In this document: positions 1 through 9,293 of the stretch, one piece after another
Layout of the letters: the number at the start of each line of letters is the position of its first letter
How positions within the stretch are numbered: position 1 is the stretch's first letter
Assembly (NCBI GenBank): GCA_025454815.1
Contig: JALONR010000005.1
Location: 21,660 to 85,659, forward strand
Direction of reading: 5' to 3'
Length of the DNA stretch: 64,000 nt
Source: Bacteroidales bacterium
Lineage (GTDB): Bacteria; Bacteroidota; Bacteroidia; Bacteroidales; VadinHA17
The notes under the pieces: model-generated
What the model was told of the DNA's origin: nothing
Seen by the model: the letters and a program-made list of their open reading frames with translations, nothing else
Database searches by the model: none
Made by a program: the position numbers and the translations under genes

Positions 1-75
1 TCGTCGTTTCAGCCGGAGGGCGGTTGCCAGCCCGCCCAGTCCGGCACCTACTATCAACGCTTTCTTTCCGCTCAT
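1..75 (-). CDS. N-terminus of FAD/NAD(P)-binding oxidoreductase (phytoene desaturase/carotenoid-isomerase-like), truncated by window edge
   Basis: Reverse-strand translation MSGKKALIVGAGLGGLATALRLKRR has the GxGxxG dinucleotide-binding motif; it begins 4 nt after the stop of the upstream TPR gene. Confidence 0.6.
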   Translation of the reverse strand, partial: MSGKKALIVGAGLGGLATALRLKRR

Positions 76-79
76 AATA

Positions 80-853
80 TCATTTGCTCTTTTTTTCAAC
101 GGCTGGCAGCAGCTCATCCCTGACCCACTGGAAGTCAGGTGCCCTCTTCAGCGCCATGCGATATGCCTCAGCTGCTCCCCTGTAATCATCCATCCTCTCA
201 AGGAGCTGTCCAAGCAGTACCATTGTATTCAGGTATCTCCAGTTGCATGCTGAGAGTCCGGGTTGTGCTTCAAACAGCCGGAGCGCCTCCCTGAATGATT
301 CTGCTGACTTTTCCTTTGACCCTCCGGCAAATGCAGGCATGTGAGCTTCTGAATTGGCTTTTTCGATCCATACCACCGGCGATTTGTTTCCCACCTTCAT
401 CGCTGCCTCCAGCTGCTTCAGGGCCCTTGGGCCGAGGGTGACTGCCCTTGCCGGGTTCAGTCCCATCCGGAATCCAAGCAGTGCAAGCCTGAATGCTTCT
501 GTCTCGGCCTCATAACCGGGGTAAACAGCCAGCTTCTCAATCTCGCCGGAAAAGATTTCCACCTCGGCTCTTGCCGAATTCTTATCATCCCTGCCCAGAA
601 GGTAGCCGATATAACCGTACCTCGCCTCCACCAGGGTATAGAGTGTGCACCCCTTCGGATCACGCCTGAGCTGCTCCTGCAGCTCTCCCATCCCCTTTTT
701 CCACATATCCATGTTTCCGCTGACATAGCCCTTGTAAACGGTACAACTGCTGCAGTCTTCACTTTCCGGAGATACTGAGAGACCTTTTCCCGATGTGTCT
801 GCACCGCAGACCATAAATGCTGAAAGCATCAATATTGATAAAGTTCTTTTCAT
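80..853 (-). CDS. Exported tetratricopeptide-repeat protein
   Basis: Hydrophobic N-terminus (MKRTLSILMLSAFMVCG) and C-terminal TPR-like repeat (LLGQLLERMDDYRGAAEAYRMALKRAPDF). The internal ATG at 853 gives an ATGA overlap with the preceding GT2 gene. Confidence 0.6.
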   Translation of the reverse strand: MKRTLSILMLSAFMVCGADTSGKGLSVSPESEDCSSCTVYKGYVSGNMDMWKKGMGELQEQLRRDPKGCTLYTLVEARYGYIGYLLGRDDKNSARAEVEIFSGEIEKLAVYPGYEAETEAFRLALLGFRMGLNPARAVTLGPRALKQLEAAMKVGNKSPVVWIEKANSEAHMPAFAGGSKEKSAESFREALRLFEAQPGLSACNWRYLNTMVLLGQLLERMDDYRGAAEAYRMALKRAPDFQWVRDELLPAVEKKSK

Positions 854-1950
854 TCTACTTTTCGTCCTTTCCATTCATAACTTTTCCTTACCCTGTGTTT
901 CAGCGCCAGGAATGCAATATGGTAAAAAGCTACGATTCCGGGTAACAGGTACATAAGATTCTCGCTGACCCTCTGCCGGCTGGTCATTGCGATCATTGCA
1001 TTGAGGGCGATGACCATTGCCAGGTAAATGGCCAGGTACTGCCATGAAACGAACAGCAGCACGATCCACCCGGCAAGCCCGGCAAGCGCATACAGCAGCA
1101 GGAAGGCAAGGCTGTTTCCGAACATTGAAAAAATATTCCTTGAGAAGCCGTTGACCCCCTCCCTGTAGCCTCTGTACATGCGGCACTCAATCTCCTTCCT
1201 TCCCACCAGCGTGTCTCCCCTTAGCCTGCTTTTCTTTACCAGCCTCATGATCTCTATGTCTTCTGCAAGCCTGTCCCTGACCCTCTCATGAAAACGGTAT
1301 CTCCTGTAGGTCATGCCGTGGAATAGCATCATCTGTCCGTTTGCGGCAGAGAAGGAGCTCCACCTGCAGCGGCGTATCAGGAAAAGGGGAAGCAGGGAGA
1401 GCAGTATCCGGAACATGAAAGGCACCACTATTTTCTCACCCCGGCTCCTCATCCGTTGCCTTGGAAACATTGAGAGAAGAGCCAGTCTGTGTCTGTCAGC
1501 GTAGTATACTGCCCTTCTCAGCAGGTCTTCTCCAACGGTCACATCTGCGTCAAGGAAAAGGAGGTAATCGTTTGAGGCCTCTCCGGCCAGCCGGTGGCAT
1601 GCATGGTTTTTTCCGGTCCAGCCCGGGGGAAGATCACCTCCTCTGATGTACCTGATCCTTTCGTCAACCTTCGCGCATGCGGTCACCACTTCTGCAGTGC
1701 TGTCAGTTGATCCGTCGTCATATACAATTATTTCTGCCCTGGCATAGGGCAGCAATGCAAGGCTTCCCAGGAGGTTACCAATGTTCTTTTCTTCATTTCT
1801 TACGGGTATAAGAATTGAAAGCGACGGTAACCTTGCCTGTTCCGCAACAACCAGTGGGAGAAAGGGTCTGGAGAGCATGTTCAGCAGTGCCACCGCAAAC
1901 CGGAGGAAAGTAAGGAAAAGTATAAGGCTGCCGGCGACGATAAGTATCAT
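850..1950 (-). CDS. Glycosyltransferase family 2, membrane-anchored
   Basis: SILIPVRNEEKNIGNLL...IIVYDDGSTDST...LFLDADVTV GT2 motifs and C-terminal TM helices. ATG at 1950 overlaps the upstream stop (ATGA); the track's longer ORF starts with GTG at 1974. Confidence 0.75.
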   Translation of the reverse strand: MILIVAGSLILFLTFLRFAVALLNMLSRPFLPLVVAEQARLPSLSILIPVRNEEKNIGNLLGSLALLPYARAEIIVYDDGSTDSTAEVVTACAKVDERIRYIRGGDLPPGWTGKNHACHRLAGEASNDYLLFLDADVTVGEDLLRRAVYYADRHRLALLSMFPRQRMRSRGEKIVVPFMFRILLSLLPLFLIRRCRWSSFSAANGQMMLFHGMTYRRYRFHERVRDRLAEDIEIMRLVKKSRLRGDTLVGRKEIECRMYRGYREGVNGFSRNIFSMFGNSLAFLLLYALAGLAGWIVLLFVSWQYLAIYLAMVIALNAMIAMTSRQRVSENLMYLLPGIVAFYHIAFLALKHRVRKSYEWKGRKVE

Positions 1951-2564
1951 AAAGGTATTTGCTTGGCAATGCACTCGTCAAGGAATATGTTATATGCCTC
2001 TTCCAGGTCAGAAATTGATCTCTCCCTGGCGGAATACTCTATTACCCTGACACTGAGTCCCGGCTTCTTTTGAGAAAACCAGTCGGGCAGTGCAACATAA
2101 AACAATATCATAAGCCTGTCAGAGGCGCCAGCGATGATTCGTTCGGTGCCCCTTTCAAACCTTATGGGTCTTCTGTGTATTGATGTAATTACTCCCTGGG
2201 GGTAGACCACCACCATGTTGGCAGAATCATGAAGCAGCCCTGAGGTATATCTTAATGTGTCAACAACAGTCCGCGAACCCCGTTTGATGGAGAAAGCTCC
2301 GGCCTTGTTCAGGAAGAGCCTTGTCTCAAGCTGCTCCACCAGCATCATGATATGAAACTTCTTATGGAGATGCAGGTCATTGAGGCGGTAGGCAATGAAT
2401 CCGTCCCACCAGCTGATGTGGTTTCCGATAAGCAGCACCGGCCTGCCCGCAGGATCGGGAGTGCATTCAAACCTGCACTCGCTGAAATACCTCTTCAGGC
2501 CTGTTCTGGCATAAAAACTGAAGAACCGGACAAAGAAAGGTATATGTCTTGCCCTGATTATCAT
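1947..2564 (-). CDS. 1-acyl-glycerol-3-phosphate acyltransferase-like (PlsC family)
   Basis: NHISWWDG (NHxxxxD-type acyltransferase motif) and VVYPQGV. Confidence 0.75.
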   Translation of the reverse strand: MIIRARHIPFFVRFFSFYARTGLKRYFSECRFECTPDPAGRPVLLIGNHISWWDGFIAYRLNDLHLHKKFHIMMLVEQLETRLFLNKAGAFSIKRGSRTVVDTLRYTSGLLHDSANMVVVYPQGVITSIHRRPIRFERGTERIIAGASDRLMILFYVALPDWFSQKKPGLSVRVIEYSARERSISDLEEAYNIFLDECIAKQIPL

Positions 2565-4360
2565 TTCGTTGTGATTGGGGTCAAAGAGCGTGGAGGCACG
2601 CGGTAATGCTCAGGGATAACGGGCAGGCCACCCTCTTCCGCAGGAGGAAACTGCTGAAGGTACCTTACCAGCGCCAGCCACTCCTTACCCTCCTGGATAC
2701 CTGGGGTTTCAGGATCAAAGTCCATGACTGCATGATCCATATCTGCAACAGGATTACCGTTTCCGTCCTTAGGTACAACATTGATGAGACCAAGTGACAT
2801 CTTTTTTATTATTCCCACGAAATCAAGCATGTAAGAGTTTGCGACAATGGAGTAAAGGCGCGTGTCATCCTTTGATGTATTAACCTCCGTGACATTACCC
2901 TCAGAATCGGTAAACTCCAGTTTCCGTATTTTTCTCAGCAGACCTCCATCCGGATCATAATGAATCTTAAGGTGTGAGTAGAAACAGAAATGTGAAGGTG
3001 TTGAGGCTGATGACATAATCAGGATCTCTGCTATATTCTTCAGTTCCCGGCCGGTGACCCACAGGCGGGAAAGGGGGTATCCCGGGACGGCATCGTTACC
3101 TGATCCGAGCGACATTACCCTGAACAGGTCGGCAACGCTCTGATTACCGGGTAGCACCGGGTCACGAATGACTCCTGCGGCGACCATCGCAATATCAGTA
3201 CCCGGGCCTGATTCATTGACATAATGGTAAATTGCATCTGCCACAAGTGCCCCCATGTTGCTTCCGGAGAGGTCTCCGTATTCGTCTGATTCCAACCGGA
3301 AGGGAGCCACTGCCACGGGCATGTCATATTCAAGCTTCAGGGGCAACAGCACACTCCTGTCAACAACCTTCTTATGGTTTTCTATCTCCTCCTGTATTGC
3401 TGCGACCGCTTCTGCCATGTCATCAACAGGTATCATCTCATAACTGTCAAAGGAAATGCCGTTGCCGGTAAATGTCATATCAACCCTTCCGACGTTCATG
3501 CCTGCACTGCCGGTTTGTACAATAGGAACACCGTTTACCATCAGCGGCTCACTGAGAAATGTATGGGTATGGCCCGATATGATCAGGTCAATGCCCTTTA
3601 CCTTCATGGCCAGCTGAGCATCCTCTCCCCCCCAGTTTCCCTTCTTGTCTTTCGAGACGCCGCTGTGCGACAGGCATATAATGACATCGCAACCCTGTTC
3701 CTTTAACACCTTCACGTTTCTCTTTGCGGCCTTCACGATCTTTTCAAATGTGATTGGCACTGCATAAGGTGCCGATTCATCCGCATCCTCCCCGAGCAGG
3801 GAAAAGAGACCTGTCTTTATCCCGTTCACCTCCTTGATCACCCATGGTCTGACAATGCCCTCAGCCATCACCTGCTCAAATGCGTCATCTGCCGGGTCAT
3901 CGGGATCAGTAACACCGTTTCCCAGAAGCATAACCGGGATCTCGCCCCTGGCGGCAGCCTTTTTAAGAATACCGGCATAGACCGTGGGGCCGAAATCAAA
4001 GTCATGGTTTCCTATGGCAACCACGTCATATCCTGCCTTCTTCATCAGTGGTAACTGAAACCCTGTCTCCGGTTCCAGCGCATGAAAAAGAGTACCCATC
4101 AGACAGTCACCGCCGTCAACCACAAGTGTTGAACCCGGATTCTCCTCACGGACAGCCTTTATGATGCCTGCGATGCGTGCCAGTCCACCACGGGTAGGGT
4201 CATTGTCTGCCACCAGCGGAGTATAGGCTGATTCCGGCGCAAAACCTTGCAGATGGGAGTGAAAATCATTGGTATGCAGTATCGTAAGTTTCTTACCGTC
4301 CTGTGCCGTACCTGCAATCGCAGCCAGGAGAAAGATTGCAAGAAATGTAGCCCTTTTCAT
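2561..4360 (-). CDS. Exported bifunctional metallophosphatase/5'-nucleotidase (UshA family)
   Basis: Signal peptide; LTILHTNDFHSHLQG, VDGGDCLMGT, GNHDFDFG and ISGHTHTFL metallophosphatase motifs. Confidence 0.85.
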   Translation of the reverse strand: MKRATFLAIFLLAAIAGTAQDGKKLTILHTNDFHSHLQGFAPESAYTPLVADNDPTRGGLARIAGIIKAVREENPGSTLVVDGGDCLMGTLFHALEPETGFQLPLMKKAGYDVVAIGNHDFDFGPTVYAGILKKAAARGEIPVMLLGNGVTDPDDPADDAFEQVMAEGIVRPWVIKEVNGIKTGLFSLLGEDADESAPYAVPITFEKIVKAAKRNVKVLKEQGCDVIICLSHSGVSKDKKGNWGGEDAQLAMKVKGIDLIISGHTHTFLSEPLMVNGVPIVQTGSAGMNVGRVDMTFTGNGISFDSYEMIPVDDMAEAVAAIQEEIENHKKVVDRSVLLPLKLEYDMPVAVAPFRLESDEYGDLSGSNMGALVADAIYHYVNESGPGTDIAMVAAGVIRDPVLPGNQSVADLFRVMSLGSGNDAVPGYPLSRLWVTGRELKNIAEILIMSSASTPSHFCFYSHLKIHYDPDGGLLRKIRKLEFTDSEGNVTEVNTSKDDTRLYSIVANSYMLDFVGIIKKMSLGLINVVPKDGNGNPVADMDHAVMDFDPETPGIQEGKEWLALVRYLQQFPPAEEGGLPVIPEHYRVPPRSLTPITTK

Positions 4361-4516
4361 TTCATATGAAATTTGGGATTAAGTTAGTAAAAAGCTTTAG
4401 AATCCATTACAGCCGGGCACATGAGAATTAAATCTCCTGTTGTCCCGGGCAGGTCACAGGCGGCGGAGATATACTAAAAATATGAGAGGTCCGGTCCTAA
4501 CTGGTCGAAAAAAATA

Positions 4517-5158
4517 TCACAGATAGATGCTGAAGCCGATTCTGATTCCTAATCCGCTGCAGATCTCCTTGTTTGAGCCTCCCTCTTCCACATCTTCCCA
4601 GGTCCACTGTGCACGGGTGTAGCCTATTGAACCGTCAACTGTTACCATTTCACCGAGGGGAAGGGCAGCCCCCAGGCTGAAGCCAATAATTAACATTGGG
4701 TATTTTTCCACTTCATCACCCCATGTGTCCCTGTGTGAGCCGAACAGTAATTCTGCTTCCGCGAATGGATAGATTTTTTCAAGAGGGTAATAATACCTTA
4801 CGAAAGGCCCGAAGCCAAGATCAGACATCTTATAAACATCGTCATCTTCAACATCCCTCTCCCTGTGGCCGGATAAGGCAATCTCAAGACCGGCAACCAG
4901 GTTGTCCATAACAAAATAGCCTCCTTTAGGCAAAATGTTGTATGTGAACGATTTATAATGTGTTTCAGGAGCTTCGGATCCATGCTTGTATTTTGTAGAT
5001 CCAAAACCAAGTCCAAATAACTCCGATCCCTCACTGCCTCCCATGGCAAGGGTAGATGTGACCCCGGCAAGTATCTTGCCCTTTTCAAGCTGTGTCTGGG
5101 CCTGCAGGCCTGAAACGACAATACAGATGGACGCAAATAATAGCAGAATCTTTTTCAT
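4517..5158 (-). CDS. Outer-membrane beta-barrel protein
   Basis: Signal peptide MKKILLLFASICIVVSGLQAQ, alternating amphipathic strands, C-terminal aromatic (IGFSIYL). Start reassigned to the internal Met with signal peptide. Confidence 0.65.
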   Translation of the reverse strand: MKKILLLFASICIVVSGLQAQTQLEKGKILAGVTSTLAMGGSEGSELFGLGFGSTKYKHGSEAPETHYKSFTYNILPKGGYFVMDNLVAGLEIALSGHRERDVEDDDVYKMSDLGFGPFVRYYYPLEKIYPFAEAELLFGSHRDTWGDEVEKYPMLIIGFSLGAALPLGEMVTVDGSIGYTRAQWTWEDVEEGGSNKEICSGLGIRIGFSIYL

Positions 5159-5384
5159 AGTCCGGTTTAGTTTTAGAATACCTACTCTTGAGTTTTTCGG
5201 CCTGCACTCCCTACTCTGATGAAGGATTTTCGGGACACTCCTTAATAGTTTTATTATGAGATAATTATTATGATGATCAAATTTACACAACAAGAAGGGA
5301 GTTGTCAAATTTTTTTTGGGCCGGAAACTTAACGGCCATTGAACCCCTTAATCAGATTTTCCGGGTCCGGAGGTTGCCTTTTAG

Positions 5385-5392
5385 TATATTTG
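5385..5392 (+). promoter_or_regulatory. Candidate Bacteroidota -7 element (TATATTTG)
   Basis: Matches the TAnnTTTG consensus about 28 nt upstream of ATG 5420; no clear -33 box. Confidence 0.35.
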
Positions 5393-5419
5393 TGTCAGAC
5401 AACCAAAAACCCGTATTGT

Positions 5420-6382
5420 ATGATCAGGGAAATAAAAGCTCAGGATCTGAACACTGAAAAGTTCATTGCAGAAAAGGTAAGCGAAATCAGGAATGCCGCA
5501 GGTGACGGCACGGCTATCAACGCCCTCTCGGGAGGGGTAGATTCATCCGTTGTGACCATGATAGGTCACCTGGCCCTGGGTGAAAGGCTCAGGACAGTAT
5601 TCATACAGAACGGGCTCATGCGGGAAGGTGAACCCGAGGCTGTTGCCGGGGTATTTAAAAAACTGGGCGTCATCGTGGAGATAATCGATGCACGGAAGGA
5701 GTTCCTCGATGCCCTTAGCGGAATCACCGACCCGGAAGAGAAACGTGAAGCAATAACCCAGACATTCTATAAGAAGGTATTCGGAAGAATAGTAAGGGAG
5801 AGCCATGCAAAGTACCTTCTTCAGGGAACGATCCTGACCGATATCGATGAAACTGTTGCCGGCATAAAGCGACAGCACAATGTCTTCGCCCAGCTTGGCA
5901 TTGACCCGAAGGAGGCATTCGGATACCACATTTTAGAACCTCTGATTGAGCTTCGCAAGGACGGGGTCAGAATGACGGGCCGGGCACTCGGTCTGCCTGA
6001 GGAGATGTTTAACCGCATCCCGTTCCCAGGCCCCGCACTGGCTGCGCGGATCATTGGTGAAGTGACGCAGGAGAAGCTTGACACCGTCAGGAAGGCCACA
6101 ACAATCGTTGAAAAACTCCTCGCCGGAAGGGGCGCATTCCAGTATATGGCAATCCTGCATGACGACCGCGTTACAGGTATGCGAGACGGCAAGCGTGATT
6201 TCGGCCGTCAGATTGAGGTACGCTGCTGGGACAGCATCGATGCCCGAACGGCAACACCTACACGACTGCCGTTTGAGCTGCTGGAGGAACTGGCGCCAGA
6301 AATACTCAGGTCAGTCCCGGGAGTCGTATCGGTAACCTATAATATAGCCACCAAACCTCCGTCAACCATAGAGGCAGTGTGA
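5420..6382 (+). CDS. guaA: GMP synthase ATP-pyrophosphatase subunit/domain (no glutamine amidotransferase domain)
   Basis: ALSGGVDSSVVTMIGHLALG PP-loop; DIDETVAGIKRQHN; C-terminal YNIATKPPSTIEAV dimerisation domain. Preferred ATG at 5420 (track ORF begins with TTG at 5339). Confidence 0.85.
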   Translation: MIREIKAQDLNTEKFIAEKVSEIRNAAGDGTAINALSGGVDSSVVTMIGHLALGERLRTVFIQNGLMREGEPEAVAGVFKKLGVIVEIIDARKEFLDALSGITDPEEKREAITQTFYKKVFGRIVRESHAKYLLQGTILTDIDETVAGIKRQHNVFAQLGIDPKEAFGYHILEPLIELRKDGVRMTGRALGLPEEMFNRIPFPGPALAARIIGEVTQEKLDTVRKATTIVEKLLAGRGAFQYMAILHDDRVTGMRDGKRDFGRQIEVRCWDSIDARTATPTRLPFELLEELAPEILRSVPGVVSVTYNIATKPPSTIEAV

Positions 6383-6492
6383 TCCAGAGCAGGCAATATG
6401 CAGCAGGCAGCAGTGAATAATGCTGGCATACAGGTTATTATTGTTTCCCATTGCCAACTCTCCTGCCTGGTGCCTCTTGCCTGCTGCCTTAA

Positions 6493-7782
6493 TCATAATG
6501 CATCTGCCACCACAAACGTTGACCCGCCGATGAAGATCATATCACCCGGTCCCGCGACGGCACGCGCTGCCTCAACAGCCTTTGAAACAGACGGATAGAC
6601 ATCACCGCTAAGACCAAATCTTTCCGCGGCCGCCTGAAGAAGGTTCTCATCCAGCGCCCTGGGTACTGATGCCCTCGTGAAATAGTATTCCGCCCTGCGG
6701 GGAAACAGCGGCAGCACTGAATCCAGGTCCTTGTCATTGACGAAACCGATCACCATATGCAGCTTCTCCTTAGGCGTAGCCCTTATCTGCTTCATCACAT
6801 ATTCAAGTCCCTCCCGGTTGTGCCCGGTGTCACATATGATAAGCGGTGAATGTGACATCACCTGCCAGCGGCCCATCAGACCTGTATTTGCCACCACACC
6901 GGCAACACCCTTTGCAAAGGGCCCGCGGTCAGGCCCTGTTAGCCCTGTCAGCGCTTCAGTCACTGCAGCCACGGTCTGGATGTTCTTTTGCTGCGCCAGC
7001 CCCCCGAGAGGGGTATCACCCTTAATCCTTATCCCCCCACCTGGCACCTCAAGGGTGAATCGCCTCACTGATCTGTTCCCGGCAAACCTTCCCAGCCTGC
7101 ACCTGTAAAGCTGGTCGGCAAAGATCAGCGGGGCATTCATTTCACCGGCTCTACGGCGGAAAACGTCACATGTTTCCGGCTGCGTCTCCCCGATGACCAC
7201 AGGCACCCCTTCCTTGATTATCCCTGCCTTCTCCCCTGCCACGGCTTCCAGGGTGCTCCCAAGAAACTCCATGTGGTCATGACCGATGTTGGTGATGACT
7301 GACAATATCGGCGTAATAATATTTGTTGAGTCCAGCCTGCCGCCCATTCCAACTTCGATGACGGCAATATCAACTTCCATCCTTGCAAACCAGTCAAATG
7401 CCATAGCAACAGTGAGCTCAAAGAATGAGGGCTTTATCTGCCGGATTATCTCCCCGTGCTGTTCCACAAAGCTCACAACCTCCTCCTCTGAGATCATTCT
7501 CCCGTCAACCCGGATTCTCTCCCGGAAGTCCTTCAGGTGCGGCGAGGTGTAAAGTCCGGTCCTGTACCCGGCCTCCTGCAACACCGAGGCAGTCATGTGG
7601 GAGACCGATCCTTTCCCGTTCGTGCCTGCAACATGCACTGAACGGAATCTCCTGTGCGGATGGTCAAAGTACCGGTCAAGCTCCAGGGTATTGTCAAGGT
7701 TGGCCTTGTATGCCGGTTTGCCAACACGGTGATAAGCCGGCAGCAGGCTGAAGAGATAGTCAACGGTTTCGGAATATGTCAT
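6493..7782 (-). CDS. folC: Folylpolyglutamate synthase / dihydrofolate synthase
   Basis: VAGTNGKGSVSHMTASVLQEAGYRTGLYTSPHL and Mur-ligase-like architecture. Confidence 0.9.
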   Translation of the reverse strand: MTYSETVDYLFSLLPAYHRVGKPAYKANLDNTLELDRYFDHPHRRFRSVHVAGTNGKGSVSHMTASVLQEAGYRTGLYTSPHLKDFRERIRVDGRMISEEEVVSFVEQHGEIIRQIKPSFFELTVAMAFDWFARMEVDIAVIEVGMGGRLDSTNIITPILSVITNIGHDHMEFLGSTLEAVAGEKAGIIKEGVPVVIGETQPETCDVFRRRAGEMNAPLIFADQLYRCRLGRFAGNRSVRRFTLEVPGGGIRIKGDTPLGGLAQQKNIQTVAAVTEALTGLTGPDRGPFAKGVAGVVANTGLMGRWQVMSHSPLIICDTGHNREGLEYVMKQIRATPKEKLHMVIGFVNDKDLDSVLPLFPRRAEYYFTRASVPRALDENLLQAAAERFGLSGDVYPSVSKAVEAARAVAGPGDMIFIGGSTFVVADAL

Positions 7783-7909
7783 GTTGATAACCTTTGTGCG
7801 GTTGTTTGCAAATTTACAAAAAGCGCTTTTCAGCGGGAAATGGCTCCGCTATCTTTGTCCCCATGGTAAAATCTGCGCCGGAGATTGTGCCGTTTAAACT
7901 AATCCTGTT

Positions 7910-9247
7910 ATGGCGAAAAAGCAAAAGCAAAAAAAGATTTTCATTCTCGACACGAATGTGTTGCTGCATGATTTCACTTGTATCTACAACTTTGAGGAAA
8001 ACGATGTGATCATACCCATCGTGGTGCTGGAGGAACTTGACAAGTTCAAGCGCGGCAATGACATGATCAATTTTCATGCAAGGGAGTTTACACGTGAACT
8101 TGACAAAATAGCTGGTGACATGCTCCTTACCGGCAATATTCCGCTTGGAGACAAGCTGGGAACACTGCATATCGAGACGGGAAAGCAGTTTTCAGACAGG
8201 GTCTCGGAATCATTCCCGGAAAGAACCCCTGATCACCGGATACTTGCAATAGCCGATTATCTGACCCTTGAAAACAAGGATAAATCAGTAGTGCTCATTA
8301 CCAAGGATATTAACCTCCGAATGAAGGCGAAGTCGCTGGGTATAAGGGCCGAAGACTATCAGAATGACAAGGTTGCCAACCTGGATGATCTTTACAAGGG
8401 TATCCGTATCATAGAGAACATCGATCATGATCTCATCAACAAACTATATGAACAGGCTGACGGTGTTCCTGCTTCCGAGCTGAAGATAAAGGACACAGAG
8501 CCCGGGCATCACTTCTTCATACTGCGCAACAGCAACTCCAGCGCCCTGGCCCATTACAACCCAACCACGAAGATGCTTGTAAGGGTGCTGAAACAGACCA
8601 CCTACGGAATTGACCCGCGAAACGCAGAACAAACCTTTGCCCTTGACGCCCTGTGCAATCCGGATATCCAGCTCATATCCCTAACCGGAAAAGCCGGTAC
8701 GGGTAAGACACTGCTGGCACTGGCAGCGGCCCTGCACCAGCATAAACGGTACAAGCAGATTTTTCTCGCCAGGCCGATAGTCCCGCTTGCCAACCGAGAC
8801 CTCGGGTTCCTGCCCGGCGACGTCAAGGAGAAAATGGATCCCTACATGCAGCCCCTGTTTGACAATCTTACTGTCATCAAGCACCGCTTCAGCGCCCAGA
8901 GTCCGGAGTTCATCCGGATCAATGACATGATCAAGGACGAAAAACTGGTCATTACCCCCCTTGCATACATCAGGGGCCGAAGCCTCTCCAACATCTTCTT
9001 CATAGTTGATGAAGCCCAGAACCTGACCCCCCATGAAGTTAAAACCATCATCACCAGGGCAGGCGAGGGAACAAAAATGGTCTTCACCGGCGACATTGAG
9101 CAGATTGACTCACCCTACCTCGACTCAGGCTCCAACGGCCTGAGCTACCTCTCTGATAAAATGAAGGGTCTCGACCTGTTCGCACACGTGCACCTGGTAA
9201 AGGGAGAAAGAAGCTTCCTGGCTGAACTGGCAAGCAAGCTGCTGTAA
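7910..9247 (+). CDS. PhoH family protein with N-terminal PIN domain
   Basis: KIFILDTNVLLHD PIN motif; SLTGKAGTGKTLLALAAAL Walker A; FIVDEAQNLTPHEVKTIITRAGEGTKMVFTGD. Confidence 0.9.
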   Translation: MAKKQKQKKIFILDTNVLLHDFTCIYNFEENDVIIPIVVLEELDKFKRGNDMINFHAREFTRELDKIAGDMLLTGNIPLGDKLGTLHIETGKQFSDRVSESFPERTPDHRILAIADYLTLENKDKSVVLITKDINLRMKAKSLGIRAEDYQNDKVANLDDLYKGIRIIENIDHDLINKLYEQADGVPASELKIKDTEPGHHFFILRNSNSSALAHYNPTTKMLVRVLKQTTYGIDPRNAEQTFALDALCNPDIQLISLTGKAGTGKTLLALAAALHQHKRYKQIFLARPIVPLANRDLGFLPGDVKEKMDPYMQPLFDNLTVIKHRFSAQSPEFIRINDMIKDEKLVITPLAYIRGRSLSNIFFIVDEAQNLTPHEVKTIITRAGEGTKMVFTGDIEQIDSPYLDSGSNGLSYLSDKMKGLDLFAHVHLVKGERSFLAELASKLL

Positions 9248-9293
9248 GCCGCTTTTTTGCTATTTTTGCTTCCGTAACAGTAACCTTTTAATA

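Noticed and set aside
5543-6192. Several overlapping minus-strand ORFs within the guaA region
   Set aside because: Antisense shadow ORFs of a strongly supported gene. The same applies to most other short ORFs nested in long coding sequences in the track.
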